This document shows positions 31,055-39,490 of a stretch of DNA of 64,000 bases, piece after piece. The first letter of the stretch is position 1. Every line of letters begins with the position of its first letter. The stretch is taken from contig NZ_CAJGBN010000007.1 in the NCBI RefSeq assembly GCF_904426505.1, forward strand, positions 38,293 through 102,292, written 5' to 3'. Source of the DNA: Rubrivivax sp. A210. Lineage in GTDB: Bacteria; Pseudomonadota; Gammaproteobacteria; Burkholderiales; Burkholderiaceae_C. The position numbers and the translations under genes are program-made. The notes beneath the pieces were generated by a model. That model was not told the DNA's origin, did no database searches, and saw nothing but the letters and a program-made list of their open reading frames with translations.

Positions 31055-32176
31055 ATGCAAGCACCGCCACCCGCGACCCCCACCCTCACGATGGACGGCC
31101 AGCCCGACGCCGCGCCCAGGCCAGGCCTCGTCTACCCCTTCGAAGGCCCGCCGGCGCGCGGCCATGCCATGGAGGTTGCGCCCGGCGTGTACTGGATACG
31201 CATGCCTCTGCCCTACGCGCTGGACCACATCAACCTGTGGGCGCTGGACGATGGCGAGGGCTGGGCCGTGGTCGACACCGGCGCGCGCACCGACGACACG
31301 GTGGCGGCCTGGCGCGAGCTGTTCGCCCGCGCGCCCGACCCGCGGCCGATGACGCGCGTGTTCGTCACCCACATGCACCCCGACCACATCGGCCTGGCCG
31401 GCTGGCTGACGCGCAAGTTCGGCGTGCGCCTGTGGATGACGCGGCTGGAATACCTGAGTTGCCGCGCCATGGTGTCCGACTGCGGTCGCGAGGCGCCCGA
31501 CGACGCCATCGCCTTCTGCCGCCGTGCGGGCTGGAGTGGGGCCGCCATCGAGGGCTACCGCGCACGCTTCGGCAATTTCGGCAAGCACATCCATGCCCTG
31601 CCCGACAGCTTTCGGCGCCTGCGCGATGGCGAAGAACTGCGCATCGGCGCCCACAGCTGGCGCGTCATCGTGGGCAGCGGCCATTCGCCCGAGCACGCCT
31701 GCCTTTACTGCCCGGCGCTGAAGGTGCTGATCTCGGGCGACCAGATCCTGCCGCGCATCTCGTCCAACGTCTCGGTCCATCCCACCGAGCCCGATGCCGA
31801 CCCGATGGCGGAATGGCTCGCATCGCTGGCCCGGATCAGGCGCGAAGTGCCCGACGACGTGCTGGTGCTGCCGGCGCACAACGAATGCTTCCGCGGCCTG
31901 CACGCGCGCATCGCGGCGCTGGAGCGCGGCCAGCATGCGGCGCTGCGCCGCCTGCGCCGCACGCTCGCCGAGCCGCGGCGCGTTGTCGATGTCTTCGGCG
32001 CGCTGTTCGCCCGCCCCATAGGTGACGGCGACTCCGGCCTGCTCGGCATGGCCACCGGCGAGGCCCAGGCCTGCCTCAACCACCTGATGCACTTGGGCGA
32101 GACAACGCGCACACTGGACGGCGAGGGCGTGGCCTGGTATCGGATGGTCGCTGCGGAGCCGGCCCGCGAAGGCTGA
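31055..32176 (+). CDS. MBL-fold metallo-hydrolase
   Basis: The 373-residue protein has the metallo-beta-lactamase motif THMHPDHIGLAG at about residues 107-118 and a GSGHSPEHACLYC segment for the second metal ligands. LISGDQILPRISSNVS is a feature of a specific MBL subgroup often found beside acyl-CoA or beta-oxidation genes. The C-terminal 90 residues form an alpha-helical extension (ALERGQHAALRRLRRTL). It would hydrolyse a thioester or ester in the cytoplasm; the substrate is not known. Gene orientation is towards the MmgE/PrpD gene, and the two stops lie 31 bases apart. Confidence 0.85.
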   Translation: MQAPPPATPTLTMDGQPDAAPRPGLVYPFEGPPARGHAMEVAPGVYWIRMPLPYALDHINLWALDDGEGWAVVDTGARTDDTVAAWRELFARAPDPRPMTRVFVTHMHPDHIGLAGWLTRKFGVRLWMTRLEYLSCRAMVSDCGREAPDDAIAFCRRAGWSGAAIEGYRARFGNFGKHIHALPDSFRRLRDGEELRIGAHSWRVIVGSGHSPEHACLYCPALKVLISGDQILPRISSNVSVHPTEPDADPMAEWLASLARIRREVPDDVLVLPAHNECFRGLHARIAALERGQHAALRRLRRTLAEPRRVVDVFGALFARPIGDGDSGLLGMATGEAQACLNHLMHLGETTRTLDGEGVAWYRMVAAEPAREG

Positions 32177-32207
32177 GGCGCGCGGGAATCTGGAAGGGTG
32201 CGGCTCC

Positions 32208-33566
32208 TCAGCGCAGCAGCCGCCCGACCGTGTCCACCCCCTCCAGCTGCCAGGCGAAGTCGATGAGCCGGCGCATCTCTTCGCCGCTGGCGCCCGCGGC
32301 ATAGGCGGCCAGGCTCAGGGCCTTGTCTTCCAGCTCGGTGCGGCTCAGGGTGTTGCCGGGGTCGCCCTTGGGCTCGTCGACGCGGCCTTCGAACTGGCGC
32401 CCATCGTGCGTGTACACGACGACGCGGCCCAACCATTGGCGCGGATAGGCGCCGTCGACCTCGGGGTCCAGCTCCATGCTCACCTTGGCGCGGAAGGCCG
32501 TGACCTCGGCGTCGCTGAAGTGCTGGTCGAACTCCGCCAGGCTGGCGCGCCCGTGCAGCGCGATCATCGCCAGCACCGTGCCCATCGAGAACTTCGACTG
32601 GTGGACGGTGCTGGGGCTCACCACGGGGCCCAGCACGTCAAGCGCGCCCTGATGCACGCGGGCCGTCACGGCGGCGATGTCGGCGGCGCTTAAGGCCTGT
32701 TCGCGCATCAGCCGCTGCAGCGCGTCGGCCGCCGGATGGGTGTGGCGGCAGGAGGCGTGGAACTTGAATGAGGTCTCGGCCAGCGCCCAGCGCGTGCCCA
32801 GGCCGTCTACGAGCCGGGCCGCATCGGCATCGCTGGACATGCCGGCGGCCATGCCCTGGGGCCCGTCGAGCACGCGGCCGGCGCCGGTGAAGCCTTCGGC
32901 GGCCAGGCAGGCCGAGAGCAGGCCCGAGGCCGCGGCGTGGGCCGTGTGCAGCTGCTTGGAATCGGCCGCGTCGCGCAAGAACTCCCACAGCCCCGCGGCC
33001 TGGGTGCCGGCCGAGCCCAGGGCATGCAGCATCTGCGCGCTCGTCAAGCCCAGCAGCCGCCCCACGGCCGCCGCGGCGGCCAGCGTGCCTGCCGTGCCGG
33101 TGGTGTGGAAGATGCGGTAGTGCGAGCGGCCCAGGAATTCGCCCACGCGGATGCCGACCTCGTAGCCGGCGACGGCGGCGACCAGCAAGTCGCGCCCCGA
33201 ACGGCCCTTGGCCTGGGCCATGGCCAGCGCCGCCGGAAAGACCACCGCGGCTGGGTGGAAGACCGAGCCGTTGTGCACATCGTCCTGCTCGGCAACGTGC
33301 GAGGCCGCGGCGTTGCAGGCCGCGGCGATCATCGGCGAGCTGCCGCGGCGGTGGATCAGGATGTCGCAAGGGCCGTCGTCCGGCCCCATGGCTTCGAGCA
33401 CGCGGCACAGCGCTTCGACCGGGCGCGCGCCCTTGCCGGCCAGCGTGCTGCCCAGCCAGTCGAGCAGCAGATCTTCGGTGCGCCGCCGCACGGCGACGGG
33501 GATGTCTTCGAACTTGAGTTCGGCCGCGAACTGCGCGAGCCGGGCGCCGGGGTTGGCTGGGTTCAT
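32208..33566 (-). CDS. MmgE/PrpD family protein
   Basis: The 452-residue protein is of the 2-methylcitrate dehydratase/cis-aconitate decarboxylase superfamily. Seen are DWLGSTLAGKG near the start, AAASHVAEQDDVHNGSVFHPAAVVFPAALAMAQ (split over a His-rich loop), GTAGTLAAAAAVGRLLGL and FKFHASCRHTHPAADAL. Homologues dehydrate or decarboxylate citrate-like substrates or racemise 2-hydroxy acids. It has no prpB or prpC neighbours, so propionate catabolism is unlikely. It is divergent from the LysR regulator whose downstream operon imports and degrades an unknown acid. A shared substrate is plausible. Confidence 0.85.
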   Translation of the reverse strand: MNPANPGARLAQFAAELKFEDIPVAVRRRTEDLLLDWLGSTLAGKGARPVEALCRVLEAMGPDDGPCDILIHRRGSSPMIAAACNAAASHVAEQDDVHNGSVFHPAAVVFPAALAMAQAKGRSGRDLLVAAVAGYEVGIRVGEFLGRSHYRIFHTTGTAGTLAAAAAVGRLLGLTSAQMLHALGSAGTQAAGLWEFLRDAADSKQLHTAHAAASGLLSACLAAEGFTGAGRVLDGPQGMAAGMSSDADAARLVDGLGTRWALAETSFKFHASCRHTHPAADALQRLMREQALSAADIAAVTARVHQGALDVLGPVVSPSTVHQSKFSMGTVLAMIALHGRASLAEFDQHFSDAEVTAFRAKVSMELDPEVDGAYPRQWLGRVVVYTHDGRQFEGRVDEPKGDPGNTLSRTELEDKALSLAAYAAGASGEEMRRLIDFAWQLEGVDTVGRLLR

Positions 33567-33696
33567 GCGGGAAGGCCTTGTTCGGGTGGGGCGGTTGGGG
33601 CGGGGAGGGGGCAGGGGCGAACCGCCCCACGGCACCGCGTGGTCGCCCAGCATGCGCGACGCGGTCGGCCTGCGGAAGCTCAATCTGGCAGAAGGG

Positions 33697-33717
33697 GGCT
33701 TCGTACAATTCGAAGCC
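33697..33717. promoter_or_regulatory. Inverted repeat in the MmgE-LysR divergent promoter
   Basis: GGCTTCG and CGAAGCC are perfect arms around TACAATT, which itself resembles a -10 hexamer (TACAAT). It lies 43 bases before the LysR ATG, a normal place for LysR autoregulation. Confidence 0.45.
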
Positions 33718-33759
33718 GCGCCTGGCCCGGTGCGGCCTTGCTTCCAACCCGCGCCGCCC

Positions 33760-34659
33760 ATGCTTCCAGACAATGACTCCCTGGCCTTGTTCGTCCGTGC
33801 GGCGGAGCTGCGCAGCCTCACCAAGGCGGCCGAGGCCTCGCACATCGGCCTGGCCGCGGCCAGCCGGCGCATGGCGCTGCTGGAACACCGCTTCAAGACC
33901 ACGCTGCTCGAGCGCTCGCCGCGCGGCGTCGAGCTGACGCCGGCAGGCGCCTCGCTGCTGGTTCATGCCAAGGCGCTGCTGATGCGCATGAACCAGATGC
34001 AGGCCGAGATGAACGACCACGCCACCGGCAAGCGCGGGGCGCTGCGCATCCTGGCCAACACCTCGGCGATGACCGAGTTCCTGCCCGACGACCTCGCGGC
34101 CTATTCGCGCACCCACCCCGAGGTGCGCCTGGTGGTGCAGGAGCGCTGGAGCGCCGAGATCGTGAAAGAGGTGCTGTCGTCCGAGGCCGACATCGGCATC
34201 GTCGTCGAAGGCCTGGCCACCGAGGGCCTGGAGATCCACCCCTACCGCAGCGATCGCATCGCCGCCGTGATGCCGGCCGAGCACGCGCTGGCGCGCAACG
34301 AGGCGCTGCGCTTCGTCGACGTGCTCGACCACGACGTGGTGGCGCTGGAAAGCGGCTCGTCGATGATGCGCCTGCTGGCCGAGCAGGCCGTGATCGCCGA
34401 GCGCACGCTGCAGCTGCGCATCCAGGTGCGCAGCTTCGAGGCGGTGTGCCGCATGGTGCAGTCGGGCCTGGGCATAGGCCTGCTGCCGCATCAGGCCGCC
34501 GTGGCCCTGGGCCGCGGCATGGGGCTGGTGGTGCGACCCCTGCCCGAGGAATGGGCCGAGCGCAAGATGCTGCTGTGCGTGCGCCGCGACCGCGCCGCCA
34601 ACAGCTCGGTCGAGGCGCTGCTGCAGCACCTGGGCTCCAGGGTGTCGGCTGCGGGCTGA
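33760..34659 (+). CDS. LysR family transcriptional regulator
   Basis: The 299-residue regulator has an N-terminal winged HTH (SLALFVRAAELRSLTKAAEASHIGLAAASRRM then LERSPRGVELTPAG) and a LysR substrate-binding domain (VVQERWSAEIVKEV and SGLGIGLLPHQAAVALG). The wing starts at about residue 5. It lies between the divergent MmgE/PrpD gene and the liv operon. A 29-bp near-palindrome stands 95 bases before livK and a second inverted repeat before its own start, so both could be its sites. The inducer is probably the imported acid or its CoA ester. Confidence 0.9.
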   Translation: MLPDNDSLALFVRAAELRSLTKAAEASHIGLAAASRRMALLEHRFKTTLLERSPRGVELTPAGASLLVHAKALLMRMNQMQAEMNDHATGKRGALRILANTSAMTEFLPDDLAAYSRTHPEVRLVVQERWSAEIVKEVLSSEADIGIVVEGLATEGLEIHPYRSDRIAAVMPAEHALARNEALRFVDVLDHDVVALESGSSMMRLLAEQAVIAERTLQLRIQVRSFEAVCRMVQSGLGIGLLPHQAAVALGRGMGLVVRPLPEEWAERKMLLCVRRDRAANSSVEALLQHLGSRVSAAG

Positions 34660-34701
34660 TCGGCCCCTCCCCGCGCCCAAGGCGCCATCGACACGCGCGA
34701 C

Positions 34702-34717
34702 CCCGGGCAAACCCGGG
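34702..34717. terminator. Small hairpin after the LysR gene
   Basis: Two CCCGGG copies separated by CAAA can pair as 6-bp arms, 43 bases after the LysR stop. It is short and has no U-tract, so it may be part of the regulatory region instead. Confidence 0.25.
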
Positions 34718-34721
34718 CTCG

Positions 34722-34750
34722 AATTTGGACAAGCCCGGCTTGCCCAGATT
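34722..34750. promoter_or_regulatory. 29-bp near-perfect palindrome upstream of the liv operon
   Basis: A 14-base left arm beginning AATTTGG and a 14-base right arm ending CCAGATT, around one central base, match at 12 of 14 positions (inner arm CAAGCC/GGCTTG). It ends 95 bases before the ABC solute-binding protein start. The size and symmetry suit a LysR tetramer site, most simply for the LysR gene just upstream. That is inference. Confidence 0.5.
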
Positions 34751-34845
34751 CCGATGGACCGCGCTTGCGGCTCTCCCAAGAATGCGGCCCACGCTGAGAC
34801 GGCCCTGCGTGGCCGCCGGCTCCGTCCAATCCAAGGAGACACCGA

Positions 34846-36138
34846 ATGAAGAAGCTGATCCGTGCCGGCGCCCTGGGCCTCAGCCTGATGGCCGCCGCCG
34901 TGCTGGCCCATGGCCAGGCCAAGCCCGCCGAGTTGAAGATCGGCATGACGACCTTTCTCTCGGGGCCCGCCGCGGTGTTCGGCATTCCGGGCAAGGCCGC
35001 GGCCGAGATCGTGATCGACGACATCAACGCCGCCGGTGGCGTGGCCGGCGTCAAGCTCAAGCCGGTGATCATCGACGAGGGCATAGGCGGCGACAAGCTG
35101 TTGTCGGAGTACCGCCGCGTCGTGCAGGAAGAAGGCGTCAAGGTCACGCTGGCTTCCATCTCCAGCGGCAACTGCAATGCGCTGGCGCCGGTGGCCGAGG
35201 ACCTGAAGGTGCTCAATGTGATGTGGGACTGCGGCACCGAGAAGGTGCTGGAGAACCGCCGCTTCAAGTATGTGGTGCGCACCCAGGCCAATGCGACCTC
35301 GGAGATGGTGGCCACCGTGCTGCACCTGCTGCGCACCAAGCCCAACTTCAAGACCATCGCCGTCGTCAACCAGGACTACGCCTGGGGCCGTGATTCGTGG
35401 GAGATCTTCATCAACACGCTGCGTGCGATGAAGCCCGACGTGCAGGTCGTCGCCGAGCTGTTTCCCAAGTTCGGCTCCACCGACTTCAGCTCCGAGATCA
35501 GCCGGCTGCAGGCGCTGTCACCCGATGTCATCCTCAGCACCTCCTGGGGCGGTGAGCTGGACACGCTGATCCGCCAATCGGCCCAGCGCGGCCTGATCCG
35601 CAGCTCCACCTGGGTGCTGCCGCTGGCCGAAAGTTCGCTGGAGCGCGTGGGCAAGGCGCTGCCCGACGGCGTGATCGTCGGCATGCGCGGCGACCACTAC
35701 TTCCTGCACCCGGAGCTCAAGGACGAGGCCAGGCACAAGGCCTTCGTCGAGAAGTACCGCGCCAAGACCGGCCAGTACCCCATCTACTCGGCCTACCACG
35801 CGGCGGCCGCCATCCAGGCCGTGGCCGATGCCTACGGCGCGGCCATCAAGGGCAACGGCGGCAACTGGCCCAGCACCGAGCAGGTGGCCGACGCCATGCG
35901 CAGCCTCAAGTTCCGCGGCCTCACGCGCCCGGTGCAGATGCGCGAGGACGGCCAGGGCCTGGAAGACCAGATGCTGGGCGTGACCAGGATGACCGCCGCC
36001 TATCCCTTCCCGGTGATCCAGGGTCTCACCATCTACCCGGGCGAGATGGTGCAGAACCCCGTGGGCACGAAGTCGCCGGAGTGGGTGAAGACGCTCAAGG
36101 CCGATCTGCAGAAGGACTCGCGCATCAAGGCCTTCTGA
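34846..36138 (+). CDS. ABC transporter solute-binding protein, Liv family
   Basis: The 430-residue protein has a signal peptide of about 24 residues (ending AHGQA) and the type I periplasmic-binding fold. It contains KIGMTTFLSGPAAVFGIPGK for the first strand-helix, LKPVIIDEGIGGDKLLSEYRR, and FPKFGSTDFSSEISRLQALSPDV in the hinge. It captures an amino acid, amide or aromatic/aliphatic acid in the periplasm. It opens a five-gene liv operon and starts behind a CAAGGAGA ribosome-binding site. The ligand is not readable, but the downstream ALDH, SDR and CoA-transferase suggest a carboxylate or aldehyde. Confidence 0.92.
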   Translation: MKKLIRAGALGLSLMAAAVLAHGQAKPAELKIGMTTFLSGPAAVFGIPGKAAAEIVIDDINAAGGVAGVKLKPVIIDEGIGGDKLLSEYRRVVQEEGVKVTLASISSGNCNALAPVAEDLKVLNVMWDCGTEKVLENRRFKYVVRTQANATSEMVATVLHLLRTKPNFKTIAVVNQDYAWGRDSWEIFINTLRAMKPDVQVVAELFPKFGSTDFSSEISRLQALSPDVILSTSWGGELDTLIRQSAQRGLIRSSTWVLPLAESSLERVGKALPDGVIVGMRGDHYFLHPELKDEARHKAFVEKYRAKTGQYPIYSAYHAAAAIQAVADAYGAAIKGNGGNWPSTEQVADAMRSLKFRGLTRPVQMREDGQGLEDQMLGVTRMTAAYPFPVIQGLTIYPGEMVQNPVGTKSPEWVKTLKADLQKDSRIKAF

Positions 36139-36172
36139 TCGGCTAGGCCCACGGCCCCATGAAGCGGCAACG

Positions 36173-37075
36173 ATGAACGCCTCCCTGCTCGTGCTCGCGC
36201 TGCTGGACGGCATGACCCAGGCGGCCCTGCTCTTCCTGGTGGCCCTGGGCCTGACGCTGATCTTCGGCGTCATGCGCATCCTCAACGTCGCCCACGGCAG
36301 CTTCTACGCCTTTGGCGGCTATGCGGCGGCCAAGGTCGGCGAGGTGATGGCCAATGGCCAGTCGGTGCCGCTGTCGCTGCTGGCGCTGCTGCTGGGTGCG
36401 CTGGCCATGGGCGTGCTGCTGGGCGTGATCATCGAGATCGGCCTGGTGCGCCGCATCCTCATCATCGACCCGGTGATGCAGCTGCTGGCCACCTTCGCCG
36501 TCTTCATGATCATGGAAGACCTGCAGCGCCTGATCTGGGGCGCCAGCCCGGTCTCGGTGACGCATGCGGTCGACGCGATGGGGACCATCAAGGTCGGCAT
36601 GGTCACTTACACCGCCTACCAGCTGCTGCTGCTGCCGACGGCGGCCGTGGCCGTGTTCCTGGGGCTGCGCTGGTCGCTGGGCCACACGCGCTTCGGCCGC
36701 CAGATCATGGCCGTCACCCACCACCGCGAGGTGGCCAGCGCCATGGGCATCAATGCCAGGCGCATCGGCCTCGTCACCTTCTGCCTGGGTGCGGTGATGG
36801 GCACGCTGGGAGGGGCGCTGGCCTCGCCGACGACCTCGCTGGTGCCCGGCATCGGCGGCGACATGATGGTGCTGTCGTTCGCGGTGGTGGCCGTGGCCGG
36901 CCTGGGCCAGATCACCGGCACGGCGGTGGCGGCCCTGCTCATCGGCATGGGCAAGGCCTTCGCGGTCTACCTGCTGCCGGAACTGGATGTGCTCGTGCCC
37001 TACCTGATCATGCTGGCGGTGCTGCTGTGGCGCCCGCAAGGCCTGTTCGCGGTGGCCGAGGCGCGGAGGGTTTGA
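36173..37075 (+). CDS. livH: Branched-chain amino acid-type ABC permease LivH
   Basis: The 300-residue inner-membrane protein has about eight helices and typical LivH sequence: LIFGVMRILNVAHGSFYAFGGYAA, QLLATFAVFMIMEDLQRLIWG, and LGGALASPTTSLVPGIGGDMM split by the EAA-like loop (GINARRIGLV). It forms the channel with LivM. Its stop overlaps the livM start by one base, so the two are translationally coupled. The length is standard. Confidence 0.92.
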   Translation: MNASLLVLALLDGMTQAALLFLVALGLTLIFGVMRILNVAHGSFYAFGGYAAAKVGEVMANGQSVPLSLLALLLGALAMGVLLGVIIEIGLVRRILIIDPVMQLLATFAVFMIMEDLQRLIWGASPVSVTHAVDAMGTIKVGMVTYTAYQLLLLPTAAVAVFLGLRWSLGHTRFGRQIMAVTHHREVASAMGINARRIGLVTFCLGAVMGTLGGALASPTTSLVPGIGGDMMVLSFAVVAVAGLGQITGTAVAALLIGMGKAFAVYLLPELDVLVPYLIMLAVLLWRPQGLFAVAEARRV

Positions 37076-38022
37076 TGCTGGTTCGCCTCGCCCCCTGGCT
37101 CATCGCCGGCCTTGCGCTGGCCCTGGGCCTGCTCTTCCCCTGGCTCAAGACGCCGCTCATCATCGGCCTGTCCTACGGCTTTGCCGCGCTGGGCGTGGGC
37201 ATGCTCATCCGCGCCGGCCAGGTGTCTTTCGGCCACGCCGGCTTCACCTGTTTGTCGGGCTATGCGCTGGTGGCGATCTCGCGCACCTGGCCGCAGGCCG
37301 ACGGCGTGCTGCTGCTGGCCGCCGGCGCCGTGGCCGGCCTGCTGGGCGGCGCCATCGTCGGCCCCTTCATGGCGCGCTACCGCGGCATCTTCTTCGGCAT
37401 GCTGAACCTGGCGCTGTCGATGGTGCTGTTTGCCGTGCTGGGCAAGTTCTACAACTTCACCGGCGGCACCGACGGCCTGCGGCTGGAGCGGCCGCCCTTC
37501 TTCGGCCAGGTGCTGGAGCGCGCCGCCTATGAAACCTGGCTGCTGGTGCTGTGCGCCCTGCTGGTGGTGGCGGTGTGTGCGCTGGTGCGCCGCTTCTACG
37601 CCTCGCCCACGGGCCAGGCGCTGGGTGCCATCAAGTCCAACGAGGTGCGGCTGGAATACCTGGGCATCTCGGCGCGCTGGATCTTCTACAAGGGCTACAT
37701 CGCCTCGGCCGTGCTGTGCGGCTTCTCGGGCGGCATGTTCGCCCTCGTCCAGGGCATGGTGACGCCCGAGATGGGCTACTGGGTGCGCTCGGGCGAATAC
37801 GTCTTCATCGCCGTGCTGGGCGGCACGCTGCAGCCGGTGGGCGCCTTCCTCGGCGCCATTGCCTTCGAGTTCCTGAAGCTCTTTGCCGCCTCGGTGCTGA
37901 CCGGGGCCTGGCAGCTGGTGATAGGCACGGTGCTGCTGGTGCTGATCTTCCTGGCGCCGGCCGGCCTGGTGGCCTGGCTGGTTCGTCTCGACAACCGCCG
38001 CCTCCAACGCCAAGGGAACTGA
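37075..38022 (+). CDS. livM: Branched-chain amino acid-type ABC permease LivM
   Basis: The 315-residue permease has about nine helices and LivM features: GHAGFTCLSGYALVAI, FFGMLNLALSMVLFAVLGKFYNFTGGTDGL, and the cytoplasmic NEVRLEYLGISARW loop. The ATG at 37075 overlaps the livH TGA. It pairs with LivH as the channel. A C-terminal basic stretch RRLQRQGN ends the protein. No unusual features are seen. Confidence 0.92.
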   Translation: MLVRLAPWLIAGLALALGLLFPWLKTPLIIGLSYGFAALGVGMLIRAGQVSFGHAGFTCLSGYALVAISRTWPQADGVLLLAAGAVAGLLGGAIVGPFMARYRGIFFGMLNLALSMVLFAVLGKFYNFTGGTDGLRLERPPFFGQVLERAAYETWLLVLCALLVVAVCALVRRFYASPTGQALGAIKSNEVRLEYLGISARWIFYKGYIASAVLCGFSGGMFALVQGMVTPEMGYWVRSGEYVFIAVLGGTLQPVGAFLGAIAFEFLKLFAASVLTGAWQLVIGTVLLVLIFLAPAGLVAWLVRLDNRRLQRQGN

Positions 38023-38023
38023 C

Positions 38024-38764
38024 ATGGCATCGCTGCTCCAGACCCGCGGCCTGACGCTGAAATTCGGCGGCGTGGTCGCTGCCGACGCCATCGACTTCGA
38101 CCTGCAGGCCGGCGAACGCCTGGCCGTCATCGGCGCCAACGGGGCCGGCAAGACCACCTTCATCAACATGGTCACCGGCTACATCAAGCCTTCAAGCGGC
38201 GAGATCCGCTTCGACGGCATGGACATCACGCGCAAGCACCCGCGCCAGGTCGTGCAATGCGGCATCGGTCGCTCCTTCCAGCTGCCGCAGCTGTTTCTGG
38301 AGCACACGGTGCGCGAGAGCGTGGAACTGGCGATTGCCGCGCGCATCGGGCGCATGAGCCTGTTCCGGCCCCTGGCCCGCTGCGTCGACCGCGCCGAGGT
38401 TGACCATGTGCTGGAAGTCGTCGGCATGGCCGCCCGCGCTGGCGATCGCTGCGACAGCCTGCCCGAAGGCCACCGCAAGCTGCTCGACATCGCGATGGCC
38501 CTGGTGCTGCGGCCCAAGCTGCTGATCATGGACGAGCCCACCAGCGGCGTGGCCGCCGACGAGAAGCACCCGCTGATGGCCACCATCATGAAGGCGCTCG
38601 CCGAGCGCAGCGTGACCGCCATCTTCGTCGAGCACGATGTCGACATCGTCAACCAGTACGCCACGCGCGTGGCGGCCTGGATATCGGGCCGCATCGCCGC
38701 TGACGGCCCGCCCGAGGTGGTGATGAACGACCCCGAGGTCCGCACCGTGGTGCTGGGGCATTGA
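38024..38764 (+). CDS. livG: Liv-type ABC ATPase LivG
   Basis: The 246-residue ATPase has Walker A GANGAGKT, a Q-loop region (FQLPQLFLEHTVRES) and Walker B LLIMDEPTSG, with a His switch VEHDVD. The signature motif normally LPxGQ is LPEGHRK here, a substitution at the Gln position that is uncommon. It energises transport with LivF. It starts one base after the livM stop. Confidence 0.92.
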   Translation: MASLLQTRGLTLKFGGVVAADAIDFDLQAGERLAVIGANGAGKTTFINMVTGYIKPSSGEIRFDGMDITRKHPRQVVQCGIGRSFQLPQLFLEHTVRESVELAIAARIGRMSLFRPLARCVDRAEVDHVLEVVGMAARAGDRCDSLPEGHRKLLDIAMALVLRPKLLIMDEPTSGVAADEKHPLMATIMKALAERSVTAIFVEHDVDIVNQYATRVAAWISGRIAADGPPEVVMNDPEVRTVVLGH

Positions 38765-38774
38765 GGCACGGACC

Positions 38775-39461
38775 ATGCTGACGCTGAACAACGTATCCGT
38801 GGACATCGCCGGCATTCCGGTGCTGCGCAGCCTGACGGTGGCGCTGAAGTCCGGCGCCACCTACGCGGTGCTGGGCCGCAATGGCGCGGGCAAGACCACG
38901 CTGCTGCGCACCCTGATGGGCTTTACCGCGCTGCGCAGCGGCGAGATCGCGCTCGCCGGCCAGGATCTGCGCAGCCAGCCGCCCTATGCCCGCGCCGCGC
39001 TGGGTGTCGGCTATGCGCCGGAGGAGCGGGTGCTCTTCCCCACCATGACCGTGCTCGAAAACCTGCGCCTGCCATGCGAGGCCATCGGCATGGCCGACGC
39101 CGAGATCGCCACGCGCGTTGCCGAGGTGCTGAAGATCGTGCCGCAGATGGGCGACATGCTGGCGCGCTCGGCCGCGGCCCTGTCGGGCGGCCAGGGCAAG
39201 ATGGCGGCGCTGGCCCGCGCGCTGATGGTGGGCACCCGCCTGGTCATGGTCGACGAGCCCTTCCAGGGCCTGGCGCCGGCGCTGGCGCGGCAGTACGCCG
39301 AGGCGCTGAGCCGCATGGTTGAATTGCGGCCCGAGCTGTGCATGGTGATCACCGAATCCAACCGCGCCCTGCTCGACCGCGTGCGCTGCACCACGCTGAC
39401 GCTGGAGCGCGGCGAGTTGTCGGTAGCGCCCGCCGCCGCAGACCTTGCGGCCAGCCATTGA
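38775..39461 (+). CDS. livF: Liv-type ABC ATPase LivF
   Basis: The 228-residue ATPase shows Walker A GRNGAGKT, the signature LSGGQGKMAALARAL, and Walker B LVMVDEPFQGLAP. It works with LivG under the LivHM channel. The gap after livG is 10 bases. It is followed 29 bases later by the ALDH gene, so transport and catabolism share one transcript. Confidence 0.92.
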   Translation: MLTLNNVSVDIAGIPVLRSLTVALKSGATYAVLGRNGAGKTTLLRTLMGFTALRSGEIALAGQDLRSQPPYARAALGVGYAPEERVLFPTMTVLENLRLPCEAIGMADAEIATRVAEVLKIVPQMGDMLARSAAALSGGQGKMAALARALMVGTRLVMVDEPFQGLAPALARQYAEALSRMVELRPELCMVITESNRALLDRVRCTTLTLERGELSVAPAAADLAASH

Positions 39462-39490
39462 ATCCACGTCTTCCGACCCAGGAACCCCGC

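Noticed and set aside
32208..33566. Methylcitrate cycle (prp) locus
   Set aside because: Only an MmgE/PrpD homologue is present; no prpB, prpC or acn-like genes are near.
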